From Actinomycetes bacterium (GTDB lineage Bacteria; Actinomycetota; Acidimicrobiia; Acidimicrobiales; JAMCPL01), in contig JAJZWU010000001.1 in the NCBI GenBank assembly GCA_021846515.1, forward strand, positions 1-64,000: a DNA stretch of 64,000 bases. Reading direction: 5' to 3'. The notes beneath the pieces are model-generated. The model was not told the origin of the DNA. It saw nothing but the letters and a program-made list of their open reading frames with translations, and searched no databases. The position numbers and the translations under genes are program-made. This document shows, one piece after another, positions 38,903 through 47,981 of this stretch (the first letter of the stretch is position 1; every line of letters starts with the position of its first letter).

Positions 38903-41332
38903 ATGATATTCCAAGATAAGATAACGAGGCGAAAGTTCCTTATCTCCGGAGGCGCGGTAGTAGCAGCAGGTGCGGTAGGAGTAGCTGCATACGAAGCTGC
39001 CTCTGGATCGCATTCTCCTACAACAAGGGCAACCGTAGGTAACTTTGAAGTATGGCTGGAGGAGACAACCGGCACATCCGCCTCAAGCACATCTAAAGGT
39101 GCAGCCAGCAGAAAGGGCTCTACACCTGCTTCGCAGAAAGGCAGCATGGTGCTGCGGGCGGCACATAAGGATAACCCGAGCTTAATATTGTTTGAGACTG
39201 CAGCAGATGGAAACTTTCTTCAGGCGCTGGAAGGGGAGGCAACCTATCTTGATGAGAGTGGCGGCAGCTTCTATGTAAGCGCCACAACAGTATCTGCTAC
39301 CGCTACGGTACTTGTGGACGGCATCTATCCCGGAAAATCCCAGGGAACAATCATTATCAAAGGCATACTGACGGCCGGAGGCAACGGCAATAGTAGAGGC
39401 GATGGACTGCCTAGAAATACTGGCCAAAGCGGAGGAAACGGGGGCGTGGCAGAGACGGGGAACAAGACCGAGAGTGGAAGCATGGCAGGCAGCCCGAACC
39501 GCGATGTCCCATTCGATATTGAAGTATCAGAGCCAGCAACCGACCAGCTACGATTTGCAGTGACCCTTCAAGAACCGGATGGCTTAAAATACACCAGATT
39601 GGCACTCATATGCTCGTCTACACCCGATGAGGCAATTTTCGGCTTCGGCGAACAGCTGACCTACTGCAATATGAAAGGACAGACTATTCCAATCATATCG
39701 CAGGAACATGGAATCGGTAGAGGACTACCCGGTATCAGCAAAGCTGTCGACGACTTTCTTCCAGGCGCGGCAGGCACCCCTGTATCCACCGAAACGGCAT
39801 CCAGCTATTACATGACATCCAGAGGGAGATCGCTTGCTCTAGAGGGTACATGGTACGCCGCCGTTGATCTACGGCAAGGCGATACGATCAGGATAGATCA
39901 ATACTCCACAGAGCTTGCCTGGAGGGTGTTTGCCGGTGCCAGCCCTCTACAGGTGCTGACAACAGCCACATCCTATCTGGGCAGACTACGCCCCCTCCCC
40001 TCCTGGACACAGCAGGGAGTTATTCTGGGGATGGAAGGTGGAACCTCAGTCGCATTGCAGGCGATAGCAACGGCTGAGAACAACGGAATACCCCTTGCGG
40101 GATTATGGCTACAGGACTGGGAGGGATCAAGGACGTCTATTATAGGGACTCAGCTATGGTGGAACTGGGAGTTGGACACCACACTCTATCCAAATTGGAG
40201 TTCCATAACCAGTAGGCTAAGCAACCAGGGGGCCAAAGTGCTCACCTACATCAATCCCTACCTCTGTGCAGAGCCTGGCCATAACAGTCTCTACCTGGAG
40301 GCAAAGTCAAAAGGATACCTGGTATTGAATAGTGACGGCAGTCCTTACTATATAGCCAACTCTGATTTGCCGACAGGTGTGGTCGACATCTCCAATCCCC
40401 GGGCTCGCGAATGGCTTAAGGGCGTCATATTGGATATGGTGCACAGTACTGGAGCGTATGGGTGGATGGCTGACTTTGGAGAGGGACTGCCCATGGAAGG
40501 AGTGCGCATACATTCAGGCAATCCGGCTGAATTTCATAATGAGTATCCGGTTGTATGGGCCGAGGTAAATCGTGATGCAATAAATTCGTTGCCGGACTCT
40601 GCCGAGTACCTGCCATTCAATAGGTCGGGGTTCACCAGCAGTCCCGGTCACATGAGCCTGGGATGGCTCGGAGACCAGCTGCAATCCTGGGATGGCTACG
40701 ATGGGATAAAAACTGCAGTTACAGGCATGCTCTCAGGAGGCATGTCCGGTTTCTCGTTTCTGCACTCCGACATAGGTGGATACGACTCATTGCCTCCGCT
40801 GCTTGGAGGAACCAAGAGATTGTTCACCAGGACACCGGAGTTGCTTATGCGCTGGATGGAACTTGGTGCACTTTCGCCTGTCATGAGAACCCACGAAGGT
40901 CTGGCGCCAGCGCAAAACATCCAATGGAACTCATCGCAGGAGCTAATAGACCAGCTAAAGCAGTGTGTCAAAATATATCTCGCCTGGCGAGATTATAGAG
41001 AGACGCTTATAAAAGAAGCAGTAGCCAACGGGTGGCCTGTAACCAGGCACTTATTCCTGCATTATCCCGGTGACCCCAATACCTACGGTCTGAGATATCA
41101 GTACCTGCTTGGGAGTGACCTCCTTGCCGCTCCTGCACTGGATCCGGGTATCACTTCTGTTAAGGCATATCTACCAGCTGGTAAATGGGAGCTGCTATGG
41201 ACAGGCGAGACCTTTGGATCCACCGCCCAAGGCGGCTGGTATGATATTCCAGCCCCTATTGGAAGACCTGCACTTCTCGGAAAGGCAGGATCTGCCATCT
41301 CTGCTCAAATAGCCCAAGCACTGGCCACGTAG
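38903..41332 (+). CDS. Tat-exported glycoside hydrolase family 31, sulfoquinovosidase (YihQ)-like
   Basis: Tat motif TRRKFLISGGAVVAAGAVG; GH31 motifs GLWLQDWEG, YGWMADFGEGLPMEG (nucleophile), LGWLGDQ (acid/base), HSDIGGYDSL, MRTHEG, LGSDLLAAPAL align closely with remembered E. coli YihQ. Confidence 0.87.
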   Translation: MIFQDKITRRKFLISGGAVVAAGAVGVAAYEAASGSHSPTTRATVGNFEVWLEETTGTSASSTSKGAASRKGSTPASQKGSMVLRAAHKDNPSLILFETAADGNFLQALEGEATYLDESGGSFYVSATTVSATATVLVDGIYPGKSQGTIIIKGILTAGGNGNSRGDGLPRNTGQSGGNGGVAETGNKTESGSMAGSPNRDVPFDIEVSEPATDQLRFAVTLQEPDGLKYTRLALICSSTPDEAIFGFGEQLTYCNMKGQTIPIISQEHGIGRGLPGISKAVDDFLPGAAGTPVSTETASSYYMTSRGRSLALEGTWYAAVDLRQGDTIRIDQYSTELAWRVFAGASPLQVLTTATSYLGRLRPLPSWTQQGVILGMEGGTSVALQAIATAENNGIPLAGLWLQDWEGSRTSIIGTQLWWNWELDTTLYPNWSSITSRLSNQGAKVLTYINPYLCAEPGHNSLYLEAKSKGYLVLNSDGSPYYIANSDLPTGVVDISNPRAREWLKGVILDMVHSTGAYGWMADFGEGLPMEGVRIHSGNPAEFHNEYPVVWAEVNRDAINSLPDSAEYLPFNRSGFTSSPGHMSLGWLGDQLQSWDGYDGIKTAVTGMLSGGMSGFSFLHSDIGGYDSLPPLLGGTKRLFTRTPELLMRWMELGALSPVMRTHEGLAPAQNIQWNSSQELIDQLKQCVKIYLAWRDYRETLIKEAVANGWPVTRHLFLHYPGDPNTYGLRYQYLLGSDLLAAPALDPGITSVKAYLPAGKWELLWTGETFGSTAQGGWYDIPAPIGRPALLGKAGSAISAQIAQALAT

Positions 41333-41438
41333 ATAATCTTGCGCTACAACGCTGACGACTTTATTGGACTGGAACCATTTATCGAAATCGTGACTGTTTA
41401 AGCAATTTCGGGTCATTTGGCACCCTGAACGACCACTC

Positions 41439-42368
41439 TTAACCGTTCATGCGCTTAACATAAGCCACCGCCTCCAGAAAACCTTCCGCGTCCGGAGGAG
41501 CGCCTGGAGCAAGTACCATACCTCTCACATGCCGCGCCAGACCTTCTCCCCATGCAGTACGGGCCTGCATATCGAGCGACCAGCGGCGCTTCAAAAACTC
41601 CTCTACCAGCCGTAGTTCCTGCGGATGCAAACCGGTAATGTCCCAGCCGTAGGGTAGATACGGCCGTAGGGGGGGCTGCTGTGGCCGAAAAGACTGCAAT
41701 TGTTGCGGATCTTGTAATGGCTGCGGGAACTGTGCGGGGGGCTGCATGGGGATGGAGGGCCGCATTGAAGACACGGTAGACATGGGCTCCGTTGGCGCCA
41801 TCCCGGATGCTGCAGACATGGTGGCAATGCCCGTCATAAGAGCGTTTCTGTCTCCAGGACGGTCACGAATTACGATGGTTCCGGCAGCCATATCTCCCAA
41901 GCGCTGATGGCGCTTGGCGACAAAGATCAACACCAAGCCGACCAGGTAAGTTGGCGGAGGAAAGGAATCCACAATCCGTAGCAGATTGCGTAACAGGCTT
42001 GTTCGAAATCCTACGGCGCCACCATCCAAACGTACGACCCGCAAGCCCATTATTCGCTTGCCGGGGCTACGCCCTCCCCCAAATGCCTCGAACAGGACAA
42101 AGTACCCAAAGTACACAAGGAACATGTATACGTAGATGGCCGCTTCGATGACATAGCCAATCGTGTCAGCAGCACCACCAAAATGACCATCTGATACGGT
42201 CAAACCCAGAATTGTCGCAGCAACCAGTACAACAACAATGGCTACTGTTATAATAATAAAATCGATCACAAAAGCGAGCACGCGCGAGCCTATACCGGCA
42301 AGAATCAGGTACATTGACACTCCCTCGGGCGTCTGTATGACATAATGTTCTTCGAGTGGTACTACCAT
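41439..42368 (-). CDS. RDD family membrane protein
   Basis: YVIQTPEGVSMYLILAGIGSRVLAFVIDFIII...FGGGRSPGKRIMGLRVVRLDGG...QRLGDMAAGTIVIRDR. Confidence 0.92.
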   Translation of the reverse strand: MVVPLEEHYVIQTPEGVSMYLILAGIGSRVLAFVIDFIIITVAIVVVLVAATILGLTVSDGHFGGAADTIGYVIEAAIYVYMFLVYFGYFVLFEAFGGGRSPGKRIMGLRVVRLDGGAVGFRTSLLRNLLRIVDSFPPPTYLVGLVLIFVAKRHQRLGDMAAGTIVIRDRPGDRNALMTGIATMSAASGMAPTEPMSTVSSMRPSIPMQPPAQFPQPLQDPQQLQSFRPQQPPLRPYLPYGWDITGLHPQELRLVEEFLKRRWSLDMQARTAWGEGLARHVRGMVLAPGAPPDAEGFLEAVAYVKRMNG

Positions 42369-43350
42369 GAGAATAGACTATTTCATTAACGAACGTTCTG
42401 CTCGCTGGACAGAACTACAGAAGCTTGTATCAGACTGCCATGGGAAAGTCACCCGTCTCAGTCCGTCAAAAATGCTGAGACTTGGACGGCTATACCGCTC
42501 CGTATCCGCCGACCTTGCCCTTGCGCGCAGAGAATTCCCTGACGCTCCGCTTACCCGCCAGCTTACTTTGCTGGTCGCCAAGACTCATGGCATTGTATAC
42601 GGTAGCCCCAGCAGGCAGGGATCATTCCGCAATTTCGTATCACGACGATTCTGGCAATCTGTGCTGGAGGGTGGATGGATGCTGATATTGTCAGTGGGGT
42701 TACTCGTCGCTTTCTCAGGAATTGGCTTCCTGTGGGCGAAAACAGACCCTTCTCAGGCCATGTCGTTCCTGTCGATACACATATCAGCTCATCCTGGCCA
42801 TGGTGGGATGGTTGGCCTGCCCGTACCGGCAAGAGCCCCTCTTGCCACAGAGATATTCACCAACAACATTTACGTAGCCTTTACGGCACTGGCAGGTGGC
42901 ATGACCATGGGTATATTGACAGTCATCGTGCTGGCTTACAACGGCGCCATGCTCGGCATAGTAGCCTCCACGCTCATACGCGAAGGTTATGGCGGAGAGC
43001 TGATACGGCTGATCGCTCCACATGGATTCCTGGAGCTGTCCTGTATCGTAGTAGCAGCTTCGACAGGTTTCCGCCTGGCTCAGGCGATCGTACAACCTGG
43101 TGACATGCCCAGGCTAAAGTCTCTGCAAACCACCGGACCGCTTGTAATCGACACGGTATTGGGAGTAGCCTGCCTATTGGTCATATCTGGACTGGTGGAA
43201 GGCTTCATCACCCCTGAGAACCTCCCTGTTGGGGTATCACTTGCTATCGGAATAACTCTTGCCGCGATCTTCTGGATACTGGTCGCCGTCCGGGGAAGAG
43301 CAACCAATACACCAGTGGATATATCAGCAGCCTCCACTGTAACGCGATAA
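42367..43350 (+). CDS. Stage II sporulation protein M (SpoIIM)-family membrane protein
   Basis: RWTELQKLVSDC..., FTNNIYVAFTALAGGMTMGILTVIVLAYNGAMLG, LIAPHGFLELSCIVVAASTGFRLAQ. Confidence 0.92.
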   Translation: MRIDYFINERSARWTELQKLVSDCHGKVTRLSPSKMLRLGRLYRSVSADLALARREFPDAPLTRQLTLLVAKTHGIVYGSPSRQGSFRNFVSRRFWQSVLEGGWMLILSVGLLVAFSGIGFLWAKTDPSQAMSFLSIHISAHPGHGGMVGLPVPARAPLATEIFTNNIYVAFTALAGGMTMGILTVIVLAYNGAMLGIVASTLIREGYGGELIRLIAPHGFLELSCIVVAASTGFRLAQAIVQPGDMPRLKSLQTTGPLVIDTVLGVACLLVISGLVEGFITPENLPVGVSLAIGITLAAIFWILVAVRGRATNTPVDISAASTVTR

Positions 43351-43360
43351 TATCTCGTAT

Positions 43361-44839
43361 ATGGCTAACGGTTCATCATGGCTCAGACCTTACTCGGCTG
43401 GAGAAATCATAGATATATCATTCAAGTTGTACAGATCCATGTTCGGCCAGATGATAAAAGCCGTAGCAGTAGTCGCAGTTCCCGCAGCCATACTGGAAGG
43501 ACTACTGACGATGTCTGCACTGCCCCATGGCTTTTTCAGCCACGGGTTGGCAGGGTTCAGCTCATCATCTGTTGCAGGCGCTGGGATATCCACCACCGCA
43601 TCATCATCCAATCTCCAACAGGTGGCTTCACTTATAAACGACATACTGGGTATTGCAGTAAGCGGGATCGCTTCCGCAGCCTGCTTCAAACTCGTGGCCG
43701 ACGCTTACCTGTCAGTACAGCCAAACTGGCGAGCCAGCATATCTTTCGGCCTTAAGCGCCTTCACTCTGTGCTGTGGGTAACCCTGGAATCCACGGTGAT
43801 ACCATTTATACCCTTGATCGCCGTAATACTGGGGGCTATTGTAATCGGCTCCAGATCGCTCCTGGCCGGGGTGATTATAGGAGTTGTACTAGGTCTGTTC
43901 TCTCTGGCGATAGTCGTGTGGCTATGGGTGGGATGGCGTTTCAACGTCATCTCGTTGATAGTAGAGGGAGTAAAAGGCAGGCATGCGCTGGGACGATCAC
44001 TATTTCTGGTGCAGGGACGGTGGTGGCCGACATTTGGCATCCAGCTATTGATGCAGCTTATAGTCGGAATTATCGGAGGGGTAATAAGCGTGCCGCTTGG
44101 CTTGGGCGGAATAGTAATACTTGCGCGTGGCTACACCGCTGCTGGCCTGCTGCTCGTGATGATTGGATCAGTAATCAGCAACGTGCTGTTGATGCCTCTA
44201 TTGGCATCTATGCTGGCGGTACTCTATTTCGACCTTCGTGTCCGCAAAGAGGGACTGGATCTCGCCATAATGGCTCGAGAGCTTGAAATGGGAGATATTG
44301 GAGGTTTTGCGATGGCAGGAGTCCCGGGATTCGCCCCCAAGCGTGCATACGCTCAATATCCATACCCTCAAGGTGTTTATACGCAGCAATACCCGTATCC
44401 CCAGCAACCCGGTCAACAATACCCGCAATACCCGTATCCCCAGGGTAATTACCCTCAGCAACCCTACCCCCAACAACAGCAGTATCCTCATGACCCCTAC
44501 CAGCAGGGCAGCTACCCCCCGTACCAGCAGTCTCCCGATCCGCAGTACTCCTACCCGCAGTATCCGCAGTATCCTCAGCAGTACTCCCCCGAAGGCGTTG
44601 CGCAGCAAGCGCCGACCGGCTATTTCAATCCGCTATCCGATAACCCCTCCAGTTACCTTCCCCCGGCACCCGGCAGTTACCCGCCACCTTCCGGTAATTA
44701 CCCACCGCCCGCCGGCAGCTACCCGCCACCTTCCGGCTACCCCGGCCAGACAATACCCAATGCACCCAACACCCCACAGCCGCCGCCCACGCACGAAGAT
44801 ACCTGGCCGGAACAGCTACCGCCTTCCGGTCACACGTAA
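43361..44839 (+). CDS. Multi-pass membrane protein with long Pro/Tyr/Gln-rich C-terminal tail
   Basis: LRPYSAGEIIDISFKLYRSMFGQM...; TM segments then YPQQPGQQYPQYPYPQGNYPQQPYPQQQQYP... tail. Confidence 0.8.
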   Translation: MANGSSWLRPYSAGEIIDISFKLYRSMFGQMIKAVAVVAVPAAILEGLLTMSALPHGFFSHGLAGFSSSSVAGAGISTTASSSNLQQVASLINDILGIAVSGIASAACFKLVADAYLSVQPNWRASISFGLKRLHSVLWVTLESTVIPFIPLIAVILGAIVIGSRSLLAGVIIGVVLGLFSLAIVVWLWVGWRFNVISLIVEGVKGRHALGRSLFLVQGRWWPTFGIQLLMQLIVGIIGGVISVPLGLGGIVILARGYTAAGLLLVMIGSVISNVLLMPLLASMLAVLYFDLRVRKEGLDLAIMARELEMGDIGGFAMAGVPGFAPKRAYAQYPYPQGVYTQQYPYPQQPGQQYPQYPYPQGNYPQQPYPQQQQYPHDPYQQGSYPPYQQSPDPQYSYPQYPQYPQQYSPEGVAQQAPTGYFNPLSDNPSSYLPPAPGSYPPPSGNYPPPAGSYPPPSGYPGQTIPNAPNTPQPPPTHEDTWPEQLPPSGHT

Positions 44840-44841
44840 AG

Positions 44842-45660
44842 ATGAGACCGCCAATACAGGCAACCGTCTTGCTACGCTACATAGCCATTCCCGCCCGAAA
44901 ACTAACCAGCTACGCCCGTAATCAGGTTCGCAGTATCCTCTCCCAGCCTCCATTCCGCCCACGTTCATTACCGAGGCCATTCGCTGGAATATTACACACG
45001 ATAAGTTCGTGGCTGCATGCTATTTTTGCACCACCAGTACACTGGACGCATGACCTGTTTCGGCACATATCCATATCCCTGGGAATTCCGGAAAATGATC
45101 TGTGGTTCATTCTCGCGGCAGTTACGTTTGCAGTCGCTGCCGGTGTCACCACTCTCTATATCCGCCGCGGAGCCAGACTTGGATCAGAGAAGCTGCTCCC
45201 TGGCAAACGCCATGCCGGCATCCCCGGAAATGATCCGGGCAAGCTGAGAAAGATGGCGCAGGAAGCCGAAAACCGCGGCGACTACGCCATGGCTATCCGC
45301 CTGCGCTTTAGCGCTGGTCTTGCAACGCTTGAGCAGATGAGCATTATACATTCGCAGACGGTACACACCAACAACTACATATCAGCAACTATCCACTCTC
45401 CCACCTTCTCCAGACTGGCACAGACATTCGATGAGATCGTATACGGCGGGATGGCTGCATCTCTTTATAATGCTCGCGAAGCAGACACGGGATGGGCAAC
45501 CATACTCCAGGAAGCTCCACCCAGCGACAGTAATGCGCAAGACGATAAGATTGCAGTAGCATATAATGGTCACAACGGGCATAATCACCGTTACCGGCAT
45601 AAGGATCTCACACAGTATAAGAATCCCCCACAGTATAAGGCTCCCCCACGGAACCAATGA
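44842..45660 (+). CDS. DUF4129-like membrane protein
   Basis: AENRGDYAMAIRLRFSAGLATLEQMSIIHSQTVHTNNYISATI...FSRLAQTFDEIVYGGMAAS; conserved context with DUF4350/MoxR/DUF58. Confidence 0.8.
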   Translation: MRPPIQATVLLRYIAIPARKLTSYARNQVRSILSQPPFRPRSLPRPFAGILHTISSWLHAIFAPPVHWTHDLFRHISISLGIPENDLWFILAAVTFAVAAGVTTLYIRRGARLGSEKLLPGKRHAGIPGNDPGKLRKMAQEAENRGDYAMAIRLRFSAGLATLEQMSIIHSQTVHTNNYISATIHSPTFSRLAQTFDEIVYGGMAASLYNAREADTGWATILQEAPPSDSNAQDDKIAVAYNGHNGHNHRYRHKDLTQYKNPPQYKAPPRNQ

Positions 45661-47027
45661 TAAGGAATCCTGGAATCACTACAAGCACTCCTCCTCGCAG
45701 CGGCAATGACAGCCACGAGCAGCCAGGTCTTCCGGCAAGTCGCAACTGGTGGAGCAGCTCCGGCATCTGGTCAAAGGCTGCCGCCGGCGTGTTGGTGATG
45801 CTGGCAGTGATCTATGCAGGGGTATTGTTGCTGCAGACTTATACAGGTACTCCAAGTGCCGTACCGGTAAACTCTCCCTCGCAACACGGCTCATCGCTCA
45901 GTACCGCTCCAGATGGGTTGGCTGCCTACGCAGACCTCCTGGCAAAATTCGGCCATAAGGTAGACCGGCTTTACGCTCGGTTGTCGGCAGAAACAGAATA
46001 TGCCAGAGTTGCCACTGATACTCTTGTAGTTGCGTCACCCTCAAGCTGGAATGAGAGCGATTCTGCAGCAGTGAGGCGGCTGGTCATAAAAGGGGGAACC
46101 GCCGTACTCGCCGGCAGCTTTCTTGACACCCCTACCATTGAAGGACTGCTCGGCCTCCCCGTCACTACTTCCGCTACTACAAAGACCCCTCGATCGGTTC
46201 CCCGGTTGCAACTATCCGGATACTGTGGTTCCCAACGCTACCTGGCTCTACCATCTTCCCCGTTTACTGCTGGAATACGGGAGGTCGAAACCGTCGCTGG
46301 TTCAGCATGCTTTACTACGCCTGGCAGCTTTTCAAAGATGCTCGTAAACAGCAATGGCATTCTGGGATTATGGAAGCGGGTGGGACAAGGGTCGCTGGTG
46401 CTTATGGCCAGTTCGTCTCCCCTCCAGAACGCCATGATTTCAAAGGATGACAACGCGGCATTTGCCGTGGATCTGGCCGGGCATCCTCGCAACACCGTCA
46501 CCTTCGACGAAACAGTTCATCCCATCACATCCGTAAAACAAGTTGGGTTCGGAGCAGTACCGTTGCATTGGAAGGTGGCACTGGGGCTTGGCCTGCTGGC
46601 AGCTCTTGTTGCCATATGGAGTGTGGGAAAACGGCTGGGACCGGTGTCACCGCCGGAAAGGGCATTGGCGCCGGCACGATCTGGGTACGTTGACGCCATG
46701 GCCACCAACCTGTCCAGGTTGCACTCCGCCGACGATGCCGTAGCCTTATTGCAGGAAGAAGGCAGGAACCGCCTACGGCACAGATTCTCCATACCTACCA
46801 ATGCCGGTGATTCCGGCCTGTTTGTGACGGCGCGCCAGGCATGCGTACCGGATTACGTGCTGGAAGGGCTCTACATAAACACGCACGAGAAAGGAGCACT
46901 GACCGCGGCTGGAAAGGCACTTGCATGGACCGCAGGTGCAGGCGTAGCGCAGGATAGCAGAGAGAATAGAGATAAAAGTGCACAGCCCACAGAACAGCTG
47001 GGCAGTACAGTACAACAGAAAGGATAA
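45657..47027 (+). CDS. DUF4350-like membrane protein
   Basis: TAPDGLAAYADLLAKFGHKVDRL...LVVASPSSWNESDSAAVRRLVIKGGTAVLAG; next to DUF4129 and MoxR. Confidence 0.8.
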   Translation: MIRNPGITTSTPPRSGNDSHEQPGLPASRNWWSSSGIWSKAAAGVLVMLAVIYAGVLLLQTYTGTPSAVPVNSPSQHGSSLSTAPDGLAAYADLLAKFGHKVDRLYARLSAETEYARVATDTLVVASPSSWNESDSAAVRRLVIKGGTAVLAGSFLDTPTIEGLLGLPVTTSATTKTPRSVPRLQLSGYCGSQRYLALPSSPFTAGIREVETVAGSACFTTPGSFSKMLVNSNGILGLWKRVGQGSLVLMASSSPLQNAMISKDDNAAFAVDLAGHPRNTVTFDETVHPITSVKQVGFGAVPLHWKVALGLGLLAALVAIWSVGKRLGPVSPPERALAPARSGYVDAMATNLSRLHSADDAVALLQEEGRNRLRHRFSIPTNAGDSGLFVTARQACVPDYVLEGLYINTHEKGALTAAGKALAWTAGAGVAQDSRENRDKSAQPTEQLGSTVQQKG

Positions 47028-47029
47028 AA

Positions 47030-47959
47030 ATGAAAGAGGTTCGTGAACGGCTGAGCAACGAGATATCCAAGGTAGTCGTGGGCCAGCAACGTATGGTTGA
47101 TGCTGCTTTGATTGCCATGGCTACCGGAGGTCATATCCTGGTGGAAGGTGCTCCCGGTACTGCCAAGACGCTTCTGGCTTCAGTGTTGGCACGCGCATGT
47201 GGAGGGACATTCCGGCGGGTGCAGTGCACCCCCGATTTGTTGCCCTCCGACATCACCGGAACGCTAACCCTGCGCGGCGAGGAATTGGCATTTAGACCCG
47301 GACCGGTGTTTACCAACATCCTGCTTGCAGATGAGTTGAATCGCACTCCCCCAAAAACACAGGCCGCATTGCTGGAAGCAATGCAAGAAGGTCAGGTCAC
47401 GGTGGACGGTGTTCCAAGACCGCTTCCCATACCTTTTATGGTCATAGCTACGGAAAACCCCATAGAATACGAGGGAACATATCCGCTCCCTGAAGCTCAG
47501 CTCGACCGCTTTCTGCTGAAGATGAGAATTGACTATCCCAGCGCAGCAGAGGAGATAGCCATGCTGCATCTGGCTCGCACCGGGATATCTCCGGCCAATA
47601 TCGCCGACGTCCAACCAGTTATATTACCTGACGATATACTAACCCTAAGGCAAAACGTCTCCATGGTAAATGCCACCGATGAAGTGATCTCTTATATCGC
47701 CGGCATAGTAAGACGTACCCGGGAGTTACCCAGCGTATCCCTTGGGGCAAGTCCCCGCGCCGCAGTACACCTTCTCGCCGCTTCCCGGGCGCTGGCAGCC
47801 ATGGGAGGCAGATCCTACGTCACTCCCGACGATGTGGCGTCGCTGGCGCTGCCTGTGCTGGCGCATAGAATCGTATTGCAACCGGAAGCAGAGTTGGAGC
47901 ATTTCCAGCCGGAGGATGCCGTACAGGCTGCCCTGTCCAGCACGGTAGTTCCGCGCTAA
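47030..47959 (+). CDS. MoxR-family AAA+ ATPase
   Basis: VVGQQRMVDAALIAMATGGHILVEGAPGTAKTLLA, LLADELNRTPPKTQAALLEAMQEGQVTVDG, ATENPIEYEGTYPLPEAQLDRFL. Confidence 0.96.
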   Translation: MKEVRERLSNEISKVVVGQQRMVDAALIAMATGGHILVEGAPGTAKTLLASVLARACGGTFRRVQCTPDLLPSDITGTLTLRGEELAFRPGPVFTNILLADELNRTPPKTQAALLEAMQEGQVTVDGVPRPLPIPFMVIATENPIEYEGTYPLPEAQLDRFLLKMRIDYPSAAEEIAMLHLARTGISPANIADVQPVILPDDILTLRQNVSMVNATDEVISYIAGIVRRTRELPSVSLGASPRAAVHLLAASRALAAMGGRSYVTPDDVASLALPVLAHRIVLQPEAELEHFQPEDAVQAALSSTVVPR

Positions 47960-47981
47960 GAGGATACTGGGAGAATCGGAT

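Noticed and set aside
44283-44921. 212-aa plus-strand ORF (MKWEILEVLRWQESRDSPPSVHTLN...)
   Set aside because: Out-of-frame translation of the Pro/Tyr/Gln repeat tail; the 43361..44839 frame has convincing TM segments.
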